Assembly: GCF_001592225.1 (NCBI RefSeq) | Contig: NZ_BCWN01000014.1 | Coordinates: 1 to 64,000, forward strand | DNA from: Castellaniella caeni NBRC 101664 | GTDB taxonomy: Bacteria > Pseudomonadota > Gammaproteobacteria > Burkholderiales > Burkholderiaceae_B | DNA length: 64,000 nt | Direction of reading: 5' to 3' | In this document: in pieces, positions 47,266 through 55,836 of the stretch | Layout of the letters: the number at the start of each line of letters is the position of its first letter | How positions within the stretch are numbered: position 1 is the stretch's first letter | Position numbers and translations under genes: made by a program | The notes under the pieces: model-generated | What the model was told of the DNA's origin: nothing | The model's database searches: none | The model's input: only the letters and a program-made list of their open reading frames with translations

Positions 47266-47427
47266 ATCAATAATACTATTAATAATTTATGTGTCACTAC
47301 AATTTTGATGAAGATCAGTGAAAACCCTAGGTTTTCAGGGTTATGTCGTCCGATTTATCCCTGCGAAACGCTCAATTCTGGTTGTGGTAATTGAAGTCAA
47401 AGTTATAGTATTGTCTGTATTATTGAT
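47266..47427. promoter_or_regulatory. Paired inverted operator sequences between dctP and the hydrolase gene
   Basis: ATCAATAATAC at 47266-47276 recurs in exact inverted form as GTATTATTGAT at 47417-47427, one copy near each divergent start. The right copy runs into the palindrome ATTATT-GAT-AATAAT (47419-47433). The 233-base region is very A/T-rich. These are good candidate sites for the GntR regulator encoded at 48144. Confidence 0.5.
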
Positions 47428-47454
47428 AATAATCGTTGGACGAAGGAGATCTCG

Positions 47455-48147
47455 ATGACGATTCATCACAGCATTCTGGTGGAAGGCAACAGCCTCCGCT
47501 TCAAAGAGGGCTTCTTCGGCTTTTCCACGACCGTGTTGATTCAGGCAGAGGGACATGGCCCGATCCTGTTCGATACCGGGCACCACCTCACCCGGCTCAT
47601 GCTGCTGGCTGGGCTGAAAAGACACGGCCTGGCCCCAGAGGACATACGCACGGTCTTTCTCTCGCACCTGCACTTCGACCATGCCAATAACGTCGATCTG
47701 TTCCCGCGGGCGGATGTCTATCTTGGCGCCGCAGAATGGGCGTACGCCAAACAGCCCGATCCGGACGATCCGTTTTGCAGCATCGGCATGAACCACTATC
47801 TGGCCGACCGTCCTCTGCACCTGCTGGATCAAACCGAAGGAGAACTGGTGCCCGGATTGCTGTATCGTCATGCGCCTGGGCATACGCCAGGAAGTTATCT
47901 GCTGCACTACACCCGGGATGACGGGGCGCGTGTCGTGCTGGCGGGGGATGCGTGCAAGACGTACCGCGAATTGGCGGGGGGACATGCGGCCAGCGAGTTC
48001 GATCCCGCGTCGCGCTCCGCCCAGACGCTCGCCTGGATTGCCGCCCACGCCGACATTGTCGTGCCAGGCCATTTCCCTGAACTGCGGCGCACCCCCGCGG
48101 GCTGGATGTGGGACGAACCCACGCGTCTGGAGTTGATCGTTCGATGA
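47455..48147 (+). CDS. Metallo-beta-lactamase-fold hydrolase, lactonase-like
   Basis: Metal-dependent hydrolase of 230 residues. The zinc motif HLHFDH (in LSHLHFDHANN, about residue 70) is followed by the later histidine in APGHTPGSYLLHY and the bridging aspartate in LAGDACKTYRE. This pattern is shared with the quorum-quenching AiiA and gamma-butyrolactone AttM/BlcC lactonases, as well as other MBL hydrolases. A GAAGGAGA site precedes the ATG. Co-transcribed with a GntR regulator and an L-2-hydroxyglutarate-oxidase-like gene and divergent from a TRAP importer, so it may open a lactone that is taken up. Substrate is inference. Confidence 0.85.
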   Translation: MTIHHSILVEGNSLRFKEGFFGFSTTVLIQAEGHGPILFDTGHHLTRLMLLAGLKRHGLAPEDIRTVFLSHLHFDHANNVDLFPRADVYLGAAEWAYAKQPDPDDPFCSIGMNHYLADRPLHLLDQTEGELVPGLLYRHAPGHTPGSYLLHYTRDDGARVVLAGDACKTYRELAGGHAASEFDPASRSAQTLAWIAAHADIVVPGHFPELRRTPAGWMWDEPTRLELIVR

Positions 48148-48824
48148 ATCGTGAACCAAGCCGTAGTGCTTCCGTAGCCGATATTGTGGCGCTGTTGGAA
48201 GCCGACATCATTTTCGGGCGGCTGCGCCCCAACCAAGAGCTGACAGAAGACACCCTGATGGAACGCTTCGAGGCCAAGCGCCACGTGGTGCGCTCGGTGA
48301 TTCAAGAGCTGGTGGGCCGCCGCCTCGTGGTCAAGCCGCGTTCCAGATCGGCACGTGTCAAAGATTTCACGCTCGAAGAAGTGGGCGAAATCTATCACAT
48401 GCGCGAGCTGCTGCAGCGTGACGCGGCGCTGATCATGCCGTTGCCCGCCTCCGCCCAGGCCCTGGCAGCGCTCAAAGAAGCCTACGTCAAGCATGCCGCG
48501 GCCGTGTCGATCGCCGCCGATGGCAGCCTGATCCGGCGCTTGAACGATCAGTTTCACGACCAGCTGTTCGCCCTGAGCTGCAACCGCGAACTTTGCAAGG
48601 CCATCGCCTTTTACACCGAAGTCTCCAACCCGATCCGCTCGTATGGCATCGTCGCCCCCGAGTGGCTGCAGCAGGCGGTGCGCGAGCATGCCGCCATGAT
48701 CCAGGCAATCGAGGCACAAGACCGGGTTGCGCTGGCGCGCTTGGTGGTAGACCACATGCAGCCCACGCGCCAGCGCTGGGAATCCTTGCACGTCGGCAGG
48801 GCGCCGCAACAAAACGATCACTAG
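48144..48824 (+). CDS. GntR-family regulator (FadR/FCD subfamily)
   Basis: Regulator of 226 residues. A winged helix-turn-helix lies at about residues 10-75 ([20 protein letters not shown], then [20 protein letters not shown]), followed by an all-helical FCD effector domain with the metal-binding histidine pattern ([11 protein letters not shown], then [14 protein letters not shown] and VVDHM). FCD proteins usually bind small organic acids. ATG 48144 overlaps the hydrolase stop by four bases. It probably controls its own operon and the divergent TRAP genes. Confidence 0.92.
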   Translation: MNREPSRSASVADIVALLEADIIFGRLRPNQELTEDTLMERFEAKRHVVRSVIQELVGRRLVVKPRSRSARVKDFTLEEVGEIYHMRELLQRDAALIMPLPASAQALAALKEAYVKHAAAVSIAADGSLIRRLNDQFHDQLFALSCNRELCKAIAFYTEVSNPIRSYGIVAPEWLQQAVREHAAMIQAIEAQDRVALARLVVDHMQPTRQRWESLHVGRAPQQNDH

Positions 48825-48844
48825 CGGGATTGGGAGTTCAAGCT

Positions 48845-49951
48845 GTGGAAGAAGTGGATTGCATTGTCATCGGGGCTGGCGTCGTCGGCTTGGCGGTTGC
48901 GCGGGCCTGTGCGCTGGGGGGCCGTGAAACCATCCTGCTGGAGGCGCAGTCGGCGATCGGCACGGGCACCAGCTCGCGCAACAGCGAGGTCGTTCATGCC
49001 GGTATTTACTACCCGCCAGGTTCCCTCAAGGCGCGCCTGTGCGTGCAAGGCCGCCAGGCGCTTTACGCTTATTGCGAGACGCACGGCGTAGCCCACTGGC
49101 GTTGCGGCAAATTGATCGTCGCCACCGCGGCCAGCCAGCTGCCCACGTTGCGCGCGCTGGCCGCCAACGCGGCAGCCAGCGGGGTGGATGATCTCCAGTG
49201 GCTGGAGGCCGCGCAGGCACAGGCGCAAGAACCCGCACTGCGCTGCGTGGCGGCGCTCCAGTCGCCTTCCACCGGGGTCGTCGACAGCCACGGCCTGATG
49301 CAGGCTTTGCTGGGGGACCTGGAGGCCGCGGGCGGCATGCTGGCGCTGTGTTCCCCCGTGGTGTCGGGGCGTGTCGATGGCAAGCACGGCATCGTGCTGC
49401 AGGTCGGGGGCGACGAACCCATGGAAATCCGCACGCCTTGTCTCATCAATTCGGCGGGCTTGCAGGCGGCGTCCCTGGCCGCGCGTCTCGAAGGGGTGCC
49501 GCCCGAGACGATTCCCCGCATGAAACTGGCCAAAGGCAACTATTACGCCTTGTCAGTGGCGTCCCCCTTTTCTCATCTGATCTATCCCGTGCCCGTGAAA
49601 GGTGGCCTGGGGGTGCATCTGACGCTGGATTTGGGGCGGCGCGCACGCTTCGGGCCCGATGTCCAGTGGGTGGATACCGTCGATTACGACGTGGATCCCG
49701 CGCGTGCCGACAGCTTCTACGATTCGATCCGCCAATACTGGCCTCAGCTGCCCGATGGCGCATTGCATGCCGACTACGCCGGGGTGCGTCCCAAGCTGGC
49801 CCATGCGGAAGCAGGCGATGCGGATTTCCTGATTCAGGATGCGCGCCAGCACGGTGTGCCTGGCCTGATCAATTTGTACGGTATCGAATCACCAGGCCTG
49901 ACCGCCTGTCTTGGTATCGCCGATGAGGTGCTCGGGCGCCTGTCGTTCTAA
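48845..49951 (+). CDS. FAD-dependent oxidoreductase, L-2-hydroxyglutarate oxidase-like
   Basis: Flavoprotein of 368 residues. The FAD fold is [20 protein letters not shown], followed by [20 protein letters not shown] and [12 protein letters not shown]. The segments resemble LhgO/L2HGDH enzymes, which oxidise L-2-hydroxyglutarate to 2-oxoglutarate and pass electrons to quinone. Late motifs [20 protein letters not shown] and [15 protein letters not shown] also fit. It is somewhat shorter than E. coli LhgO (422 residues). Start at GTG 48845, with GGGAG nine bases before it. Context with a lactonase-like enzyme suggests a 2-hydroxy acid released from a lactone as substrate; this is not proven. 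Confidence 0.88.
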   Translation: MEEVDCIVIGAGVVGLAVARACALGGRETILLEAQSAIGTGTSSRNSEVVHAGIYYPPGSLKARLCVQGRQALYAYCETHGVAHWRCGKLIVATAASQLPTLRALAANAAASGVDDLQWLEAAQAQAQEPALRCVAALQSPSTGVVDSHGLMQALLGDLEAAGGMLALCSPVVSGRVDGKHGIVLQVGGDEPMEIRTPCLINSAGLQAASLAARLEGVPPETIPRMKLAKGNYYALSVASPFSHLIYPVPVKGGLGVHLTLDLGRRARFGPDVQWVDTVDYDVDPARADSFYDSIRQYWPQLPDGALHADYAGVRPKLAHAEAGDADFLIQDARQHGVPGLINLYGIESPGLTACLGIADEVLGRLSF

Positions 49952-49980
49952 GCATGGCCGGTCGTGAACGCCCAGCCCTT

Positions 49981-50610
49981 TCACGCCAGCCCTCCGTCCA
50001 ACCGCCCCCACTCAAACGACTTGCCGGGGTCGGTCTTTCTGCCCGGCGCGATGTGTTCGTGCCCGCGCACCCAGCGGATCGGGTGCCGCGCGCGGATCGC
50101 CGCCGCCAGGGCATTGAGCCGTGCGTACTGGGCGTCCGTGTACGGGGTCGTATCCGTGCCTTCCAGCTCGATGCCGATCGAAAAATCGTTGCAGCGCTCA
50201 CGCCCCTGAAAAGACGACACCCCCGCGTGCCAGGCGCGCAGCGTGGTGGGCACGAACTGCACGATGGTGCCGTCGCGGCGGATGAGGAAGTGCGCGGAGA
50301 CCTTCAGGTCGCGGATGTTCTCGAACCAGGGGTCGGCGGCGATGTCCAGGCGGTTTTGAAAGAAATCGATGATGGCGTCGCCCTGAAACACCCCGGGCGG
50401 CAGGCTGATGTTGTGGATGATCAGCAGGGACGGGGCTTCGGCGTCGGGGCGGGTGTCGTGGTTGGGCGATGGGCGGCGCAGGATGCCGGGGCCGTCGTCC
50501 AGCCAGCCGTCCGGCCCCAGGTGCAGCGGCCCGGCGGCCTGTGTGGATGGCGTTTCCAGCGACCCGACGTCTGGTGCCTGGACGCCAGCTTGCCCGGCGC
50601 GCCGGGTCAC
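49981..50610 (-). CDS. ampD: 1,6-anhydro-N-acetylmuramyl-L-alanine amidase AmpD
   Basis: Cytosolic zinc amidase of 209 residues that removes the peptide from anhydro-muropeptides during cell-wall recycling. Zinc-ligand histidines appear in LLIIHNISLPP and RGHEHIAPGRKTDPG, and VSAHFLIRRDG and SIGIELEGTDTTPYTDAQY are conserved. Start GTG 50610 overlaps the stop of the PP0621-family gene by four bases; a longer in-frame reading to 50838 runs antiparallel to nothing conserved and is rejected. Confidence 0.93.
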   Translation of the reverse strand: MTRRAGQAGVQAPDVGSLETPSTQAAGPLHLGPDGWLDDGPGILRRPSPNHDTRPDAEAPSLLIIHNISLPPGVFQGDAIIDFFQNRLDIAADPWFENIRDLKVSAHFLIRRDGTIVQFVPTTLRAWHAGVSSFQGRERCNDFSIGIELEGTDTTPYTDAQYARLNALAAAIRARHPIRWVRGHEHIAPGRKTDPGKSFEWGRLDGGLA

Positions 50611-50855
50611 TGTTTCAGTCCCAGCCGTGCGTGTTCGGCGCAGCACCAGGTCTTGCCCCGGCTCATGTAGGCTTCGGAGCGCGGCAGATAGATCTGGCAG
50701 TGGGCGCAGCGCACCATTTCTTCGGCGGCGGCCTTGGATTGCGCCGCCTGGCGCCGCTCCGCCGCCTGCCGGGCCTGGGCTTTTTGATGATTGAGGATGC
50801 GCGAAACCATCAGGACGGCCAGGATGATGATGGCCCACAGTAGAAACTTACCCAA
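50607..50855 (-). CDS. PP0621-family small membrane protein
   Basis: Protein of 82 residues with one N-terminal membrane helix (FLLWAIIILAVLMVSRIL), a glutamine/alanine-rich linker and a C-terminal cysteine cluster (CAHCQIYLPRSEAY, then WCCAEHARLG) that could bind zinc. This matches the PP0621 family found beside ampD in Burkholderiales and Pseudomonas. Function unknown. It overlaps ampD by four bases and the CcsA-like gene by eight. Confidence 0.88.
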   Translation of the reverse strand: MGKFLLWAIIILAVLMVSRILNHQKAQARQAAERRQAAQSKAAAEEMVRCAHCQIYLPRSEAYMSRGKTWCCAEHARLGLKQ

Positions 50856-51699
50856 GATTGCCTCGGTGCAAAATCACTTCAAGGACGAACCGGCTGCCGG
50901 TGTAGGACAGCAGCAGGAAGGCGAACCCGACCAGCGTCCAGCGCAGTGCCGTGCGCCCGCGCCAGCCCTGAATCTGGCGCCCGAGCAGCAGCACGCCGAA
51001 AGTGACCCAGGACAGCAGCGTGAACACCGTCTTGTGATCCATGGGCAGGGCGTTGCCGCCCAGGCGCAGCGAGACGATGATGCCGGTGATGACGGTGAGC
51101 GTCAGGATGGCAAAGCCAATGCCGATCAGGCGAAACAACAGCTGTTCGAGCGTGAGCAGCGGCGGCATGGCGCTCATGGCGCGGCCCATGACGCCTTGCT
51201 CGCCCTCGGATTCGATCGGGCGATGCAGGTGGCGGTCGAGCACCGTCATGAGCATGGCGTGTAGCGCGGCGACGGTGATGAGCCCGTAGGCCACCATGGC
51301 GATCAGCAGGTGCACGCGCAGCCAGTCGCTGTTGGCGTGCGGCACCAGATAACCCTGCGGAAAGACACCTGCCAACAGGCTGACCAGCGCGGCGGCGGGC
51401 AGCAGCACCAGCAGCAGGCTGTCGAGCCGCAGCAGGAAGTTTTCGATCCAGAAGACGATCATGCCCAGCCACATGGCGGTGGACAGGGCCAGCGCCCAGC
51501 CCAGGTGCAGGCCAGCGGGCACGATGACGGCGGCCCCCAGGCCGATGCCGTGCAGGGCAATGGCCCCCAGCAGGCAGCTGCGCCCGATGGCCCCGGTGGC
51601 GCGCACACTCTTGGCACCGATGATCGGACGCCATAGGGCCAGGCCCAGCACGGCGTAAGCCAGTGCGGCAAGCAAGTGAAATACAATGCTGACTGACAT
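50848..51699 (-). CDS. Cytochrome c assembly (CcsA/YpjD-like) membrane protein
   Basis: Inner-membrane protein of 283 residues with about eight helices. The C-terminal half shows the HemX/CcsA pattern with histidines and HKTVFTLLSWVTFGVLLLGR, consistent with the cytochrome c assembly domain. In E. coli the related YpjD lies near ffh, as here, where ffh is divergent. Role in heme handling is from the family; no heme-binding WWD motif is evident. Confidence 0.88.
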   Translation of the reverse strand: MSVSIVFHLLAALAYAVLGLALWRPIIGAKSVRATGAIGRSCLLGAIALHGIGLGAAVIVPAGLHLGWALALSTAMWLGMIVFWIENFLLRLDSLLLVLLPAAALVSLLAGVFPQGYLVPHANSDWLRVHLLIAMVAYGLITVAALHAMLMTVLDRHLHRPIESEGEQGVMGRAMSAMPPLLTLEQLLFRLIGIGFAILTLTVITGIIVSLRLGGNALPMDHKTVFTLLSWVTFGVLLLGRQIQGWRGRTALRWTLVGFAFLLLSYTGSRFVLEVILHRGNLG

Positions 51700-51792
51700 A
51701 GTCCTCGGTATCCGGCGCGCACAGCCCGCGCCCCAAAAGCATCCATTTTATGCGCAGGCCGACGGATCAACCAGTTTTACGGATACGCCATC

Positions 51793-53208
51793 ATGCTCGA
51801 TAACCTCACTTCCCGTCTGTCGCGCGTCGTCAAGACCATGCGAGGCGAAGCCCGCCTGACCGAATCCAACACGCAAGAGATGCTGCGTGAGGTGCGCCTC
51901 GCGCTGCTCGAAGCCGACGTGGCGCTGCCCGTCGTGCGCGAGTTCGTCGCCCGCGTCAAGACGGCGGCGCTGGGGCAGGAAGTCGTGGGCAGCCTCAACC
52001 CCGGCCAGGCGCTGGTGGGCATCGTACACAAAGAACTCACCAGCCTCATGGGGGGCGATCTTGGGGCCGAGGCGGGCGAGCTTTCCCTGGCGGCGCAACC
52101 GCCCGCCGTCATCCTCATGGCGGGTCTGCAGGGGGCGGGCAAGACCACCACCACCGGCAAGCTGGCCAAGTGGTTGTCCGAGGGCAACCACATCCAGCAT
52201 GGCCGCAAGACCGGGCGCAAGAAGGTGCTGGTCGTCAGTGCCGACGTCTACCGGCCCGCCGCCATCGATCAGCTGCGCACCGTGGCGGCGCAGGTGGGGG
52301 TCGATTTCCTGCCCACCGAAACCACGCAAAAACCGCAGGACATCGCCCGTGATGCGCTCGATCATGCCCGCCGCCACCACTACGACGTGCTCATCGTCGA
52401 TACGGCTGGGCGCCTGGGCATCGATCAGGTCATGATGGACGAGATCCACGTCCTGCATGGCCTGCTCAACCCCATCGAAACCCTGTTCGTGGTCGATGCC
52501 ATGCAGGGGCAAGACGCCGTCAACGTGGCGCGCGCGTTCTCCGAGGCGCTGCCGCTCACCGGCGTGGTGATGACCAAGCTCGATGGCGACGCGCGCGGCG
52601 GGGCGGCCCTGTCGGTGCGCCAGATCACCGGCAAGCCGCTCAAGTTCGTGGGCGTGTCCGAAAAACTCGATGGCCTCGAAGCTTTCCACCCCGAGCGCAT
52701 GGCCCAGCGCATCCTCGGCATGGGCGACATCGTCTCGCTGGTCGAGCAGGCGCAAAAAAATATCGATATCGCCGAGGCGCAAAAACTGGCGGCCCGGCTC
52801 AAGTCCGGCGACCGCTTCGACCTCAATGATTTCCGCGATCAGCTGCAGCAGGTCAAAAAGCTGGGTGACATGGGCTCTTTACTGGAAAAACTGCCCGCGC
52901 AGTTTGCTCAGGCCGCCGCCCACGTGCAGGGCGGCCAAGCCGAAAAGCAGCTGGCGCGCACTGAAGGCATTCTCAATTCCATGACGGCGCTCGAACGCGC
53001 CAAGCCCGAGCTCATCAAGGCCTCACGCAAGCGCCGTATCGCCGCGGGCTCCGGCGTGCCGGTTCAAGAGGTCAACCGCCTGCTCAAGCAGTTCGAGCAG
53101 ATGCAGGGGATGATGAAGCAGATGAAAAAAGGCGGCATGGCGAAGATGATGCGCGCCATGGGGGGGCTGAAGGGGCTGGCGGGGATGGGAAGGGGAGGGT
53201 TTCGGTAG
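51793..53208 (+). CDS. ffh: Signal recognition particle protein Ffh
   Basis: GTPase of the signal recognition particle, 471 residues. The N domain is followed by the G domain with the P-loop GLQGAGKTTTTGKLAKWL, then VSADVYRPAAIDQL, VDTAGRLGID and TKLDGDARGGAALS. The M domain carries the methionine-rich C-terminus (MQGMMKQMKKGGMAKMMRAM) that binds signal peptides and 4.5S RNA. Acts in the cytosol with FtsY to target membrane proteins. Confidence 0.97.
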   Translation: MLDNLTSRLSRVVKTMRGEARLTESNTQEMLREVRLALLEADVALPVVREFVARVKTAALGQEVVGSLNPGQALVGIVHKELTSLMGGDLGAEAGELSLAAQPPAVILMAGLQGAGKTTTTGKLAKWLSEGNHIQHGRKTGRKKVLVVSADVYRPAAIDQLRTVAAQVGVDFLPTETTQKPQDIARDALDHARRHHYDVLIVDTAGRLGIDQVMMDEIHVLHGLLNPIETLFVVDAMQGQDAVNVARAFSEALPLTGVVMTKLDGDARGGAALSVRQITGKPLKFVGVSEKLDGLEAFHPERMAQRILGMGDIVSLVEQAQKNIDIAEAQKLAARLKSGDRFDLNDFRDQLQQVKKLGDMGSLLEKLPAQFAQAAAHVQGGQAEKQLARTEGILNSMTALERAKPELIKASRKRRIAAGSGVPVQEVNRLLKQFEQMQGMMKQMKKGGMAKMMRAMGGLKGLAGMGRGGFR

Positions 53209-53234
53209 GTTTTGCTTTTGGGAGGGCTTGGGGC

Positions 53235-53301
53235 TGTCTTGGTGCGGGCATTTTTCCACGGAGACAGGCAGGGCTTGTCTTGGTGCTGGCATCTCTCCAC
53301 G
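53235..53301. repeat. Imperfect 26-base direct repeat downstream of ffh
   Basis: The 26 bases at 53235-53260 recur at 53276-53301 with three mismatches (23 of 26 identical), offset by 41 bases, in the gap before thiS. Both copies start TGTCTTGGTGC and end TCCACG. Function unknown. Confidence 0.6.
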
Positions 53302-53335
53302 TCGCGGCCTGCAGGCCGCTTCGATTCGACAGGCA

Positions 53336-53361
53336 AAAAACCGTCCGCAGGGACGGTTTTT
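53336..53361. terminator. Bidirectional intrinsic terminator between ffh and thiS
   Basis: AAAAACCGTCC (53336-53346) and GGACGGTTTTT (53351-53361) form a perfect stem around GCAG, flanked by A and T runs. It can end transcription of ffh on the plus strand and thiS on the minus strand would read away from it on its upstream side: thiS ends at 53371, so the hairpin also lies directly after the thiS stop. Confidence 0.88.
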
Positions 53362-53370
53362 AGTCCTGTC

Positions 53371-53577
53371 TCATCCCCCTCCCACGGCTACGACGATTTC
53401 CAGGTGGTCGCCGTTGGATAGCGCCGTGTGGGCGTGTTGGCTCTTGGGGACGATGTCGCCGTTGCGTTCGATGGCGATGCGCTTGCCCTCGTAGCCCAGG
53501 TGGGCCACCAGGTCTTGCACTGTGTGGACGCCGTCCAGCTGTTTTTCGTGACCGTTCAGGCGGATGGTGAGACTCAT
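53371..53577 (-). CDS. thiS: Sulfur carrier protein ThiS
   Basis: Ubiquitin-like sulfur carrier of 68 residues for thiamine thiazole synthesis. It opens MSLTIRLNGHEKQLDG, contains KRIAIERNGDIVPKS and ends in VAVGGG, the di-glycine terminus that is adenylated and thiocarboxylated. No thiG, thiE or thiF gene is next to it, so it is separated from the rest of the pathway here. Confidence 0.92.
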   Translation of the reverse strand: MSLTIRLNGHEKQLDGVHTVQDLVAHLGYEGKRIAIERNGDIVPKSQHAHTALSNGDHLEIVVAVGGG

Positions 53578-53653
53578 GGTGCGTGGCTTCCGTGTGCGCT
53601 GCCCGCGCCTTCGGGCACGGGCGGCGGCGATCAGAGAAAGGGCGGTGGGACGC

Positions 53654-54589
53654 TCAGGCGTAGCGGTCGGTGGCCGCCAGCAGTTGCTTCAGGATGCCGG
53701 GTTCGTCAAAAGCATGACCCGCATTCGGGATCAGGTGGAAGTCGGCCTTGGGCCAGGCCTGGTGCAGATCCCAGGCCGAGCGGGCCGGGGTACAGCAATC
53801 GTAGCGCCCCTGCACGATGACGCCGGGGATGTCCGCCAGCTTGTGCGCGTCGCGCAGCAGCTGGCCTTCTTCCATGAAGCCCTTGTTCACGAAGTAGTGG
53901 TTCTCGATCCGGGCGAAGGCCAGTGCCGCCTGGTCGGCGGCGTGTGACTGGATGTGCTCTTCGTTGGGCAGCAGGCTGATGGTGTGGCTTTCCCACTGCG
54001 TCCAGGCGTGGGCCGCCTGCAGCTGCGCCTGGGTGTCGCTGCCCGTGAGGCGGCGGTGATAGGCCGCGATCAGGTCGCCGCGCTCGGCCTCGGGGATGGG
54101 GGCCAGATAGGTTTCCCAGACATCGGGGAACAGCCACGATGCGCCTTCCTGATAGAACCAGCGCAGCTCGGCCTGGCGCAGCAGGAAGATGCCGCGCACA
54201 ATCAGGGCCCGCACGTGTCGTGGGTGGGTTTCGGCATAGGCCAGCGCCAGGGTGGAGCCCCACGAACCGCCGAAGACCACCATCTGTTCGGCCTTGAGCA
54301 CCTCCGTGCGCAGCCGTTCGATGTCGGCCACCAGATCCCAGGTCGTATTGTGTTCGAGGCTGGCCGACGGCGTCGAACGCCCGCAGCCACGCTGATCGAA
54401 CAGCAAAACGTTGTAGCGGCTGGGGTCGAAGACTTGCCGATGGGTGGCCGAACAGCCAGCGCCCGGCCCGCCGTGCAGAAACACCGCGGGCGTGCCGTGC
54501 GGATTGCCGCACAGTTCCCAGTAGACGCGATGGCCGTGGCCGACCTCCAGGATGCCCTGCTGATAGGGCTGGATTTCCGGATACATCAA
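53654..54589 (-). CDS. pip: Proline iminopeptidase
   Basis: Alpha/beta-hydrolase of 311 residues that removes N-terminal proline. The oxyanion segment [11 protein letters not shown], the [12 protein letters not shown] motif and the nucleophile elbow [12 protein letters not shown] are all family signatures. The late GRYDCCTP and [10 protein letters not shown] carry the catalytic aspartate and histidine. It overlaps trmB by four bases (ATGA). Confidence 0.94.
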   Translation of the reverse strand: MMYPEIQPYQQGILEVGHGHRVYWELCGNPHGTPAVFLHGGPGAGCSATHRQVFDPSRYNVLLFDQRGCGRSTPSASLEHNTTWDLVADIERLRTEVLKAEQMVVFGGSWGSTLALAYAETHPRHVRALIVRGIFLLRQAELRWFYQEGASWLFPDVWETYLAPIPEAERGDLIAAYHRRLTGSDTQAQLQAAHAWTQWESHTISLLPNEEHIQSHAADQAALAFARIENHYFVNKGFMEEGQLLRDAHKLADIPGVIVQGRYDCCTPARSAWDLHQAWPKADFHLIPNAGHAFDEPGILKQLLAATDRYA

Positions 54590-55338
54590 TTTGCCTCTGT
54601 TGCTGATGCGACGCCGTCAGGCGTGCGTCGCGTGAAAATCAGATCCCAGACCCCGTGCCCCAGGCGCAAGCCGCGGTTCTCGAACTTGGTCAGCGGCCGG
54701 TAGTCGGGGCGGGGCGCATAATCGGCACAGGTGTTTTGCAGCCCGGACTCGGCGGACAGCACCGCCAGCATCTGCTGGGCATAGTGTTCCCAATCGGTGG
54801 CGCAGTGCAGATAAGCGCCCGGCGCCAGGCGGCTGACCAGCAGTTCGACGAAGGCTGGCTGGATCAGGCGACGCTTGTGGTGGCGTTTCTTCGGCCAGGG
54901 ATCGGGGAAATAAATGTGCGCGCCCGCCAGCGACCCGGGTCGGATCATGTCGCGCAGCACCTCGACCGCATCGTGCTGGATGATGCGAATGTTGCCCAGC
55001 TCGTTGTCGTGGATGCGCTTGAGCAGCGCCCCGACGCCCGCGTTGAAGACCTCGACCCCCAGAAAATTGTCGCCCGGCCGCGCCTGGGCAATCTGCTGCG
55101 TGGTCTCGCCCATGCCAAAGCCGATCTCCAGGATGGTGGGCGCGGCGCGGCCAAAGGCCGCCGACAAGTCGAGCGGCGCATTCTGGTAGCGGATGGCCCA
55201 CTGCTGCAGCCACTGGGCGATGGCTTGCTCCTGGCTGGGCGTGATGTGTGCGCGGCGATGGACGAAACTGCGAATGTGCGTGCTGCCGGAGGCACCTTGT
55301 GCCGTGACGATGGGCGGGGGGGCTTTAGGTGTGTTCAA
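54586..55338 (-). CDS. trmB: tRNA (guanine-46-N7)-methyltransferase TrmB
   Basis: SAM-dependent methyltransferase of 250 residues that makes m7G46 in tRNA. SAM-binding [18 protein letters not shown] and the family motif [17 protein letters not shown] are clear, and the C-terminal [17 protein letters not shown] matches the TrmB ending. Upstream gene of the trmB-pip pair. It is divergent from the tRNA-Gly gene at 55425. Confidence 0.96.
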   Translation of the reverse strand: MNTPKAPPPIVTAQGASGSTHIRSFVHRRAHITPSQEQAIAQWLQQWAIRYQNAPLDLSAAFGRAAPTILEIGFGMGETTQQIAQARPGDNFLGVEVFNAGVGALLKRIHDNELGNIRIIQHDAVEVLRDMIRPGSLAGAHIYFPDPWPKKRHHKRRLIQPAFVELLVSRLAPGAYLHCATDWEHYAQQMLAVLSAESGLQNTCADYAPRPDYRPLTKFENRGLRLGHGVWDLIFTRRTPDGVASATEAN

Positions 55339-55424
55339 AATGAGGTAAACTACAGGGCTTCAAGGGTGTCTGTGGCCTTCAATTTTACCCACAAATCCTT
55401 GTGCATCAATCGATTGCACCAATC

Positions 55425-55498
55425 GCGGGTGTAGTTTAATGGTAAAACTGAAGCTTCCCAAGCTTCCGTCGTGGGTTCGATTCCCATCACCCGCTCCA
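55425..55498 (+). tRNA. tRNA-Gly (anticodon CCC)
   Basis: The acceptor stem GCGGGTG pairs with CACCCGC. The anticodon arm GAAGC-TTCCCAA-GCTTC gives anticodon CCC, reading GGG glycine codons. The T arm GTGGG-TTCGATT-CCCAT is standard, and CCA is encoded at 55496-55498. This tRNA forms the left boundary of an accessory island, and the usual integration point would be its 3' half. Confidence 0.96.
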
Positions 55499-55620
55499 TT
55501 TCGGCTTTCCACGGTCTTCCACCGAACGCCAAGAAACGTCGTAATTCATTGTCGGGATTAAGATTTTTTAGCCAACCTTGATCCACTGACATCCAGCGAA
55601 ATCCACTCCCATCCGCATAA

Positions 55621-55638
55621 AAACGGTACAAACGGTAC
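55621..55638. repeat. Tandem 9-base repeat beside the integrase scar
   Basis: AAACGGTAC occurs twice in exact tandem (55621-55629 and 55630-55638), about 125 bases after the tRNA. Short tandem sequences of this kind can be integrase arm-binding sites, but nothing else supports that. Confidence 0.4.
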
Positions 55639-55643
55639 ATTGA

Positions 55644-55836
55644 GTGGTACACCGGCAATACGGGGTTCCCAAATCGGGAGACGAAGGCCGGCAAAGCACG
55701 CCAAAGCAGATCCAGCGGGTTTTCAAGAAGGACGTGTTTTCCGTACTGCCGCCCCTGACCATCTACGACATCACCCGCGCCCATTTGCTGGACATCAGCG
55801 GCAGGGTGGAAAAGCGTGGCTCGCTGTCGGTGGCCA
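55644..55836 (+). pseudogene. Tyrosine integrase remnant
   Basis: About 64 codons translate to an internal piece of a P4-type tyrosine integrase core-binding region: GVPKSGDEGRQSTPKQIQR, then VFKKDVFSVLPPLTIYDITR and AHLLDISGRVEKRGSLSVA. The N-terminal arm-binding part and the whole catalytic domain are missing, and after 55836 the reading frame continues into unrelated sequence. Its position just after tRNA-Gly fits a genomic island whose integrase was destroyed. Recognised by pattern, not by alignment. Confidence 0.7.

Noticed and set aside
47455-48147. Calling the metallohydrolase a quorum-quenching AiiA enzyme
   Set aside because: The zinc motif is shared by many MBL hydrolases, and the catabolic neighbours point to metabolism rather than signal degradation.
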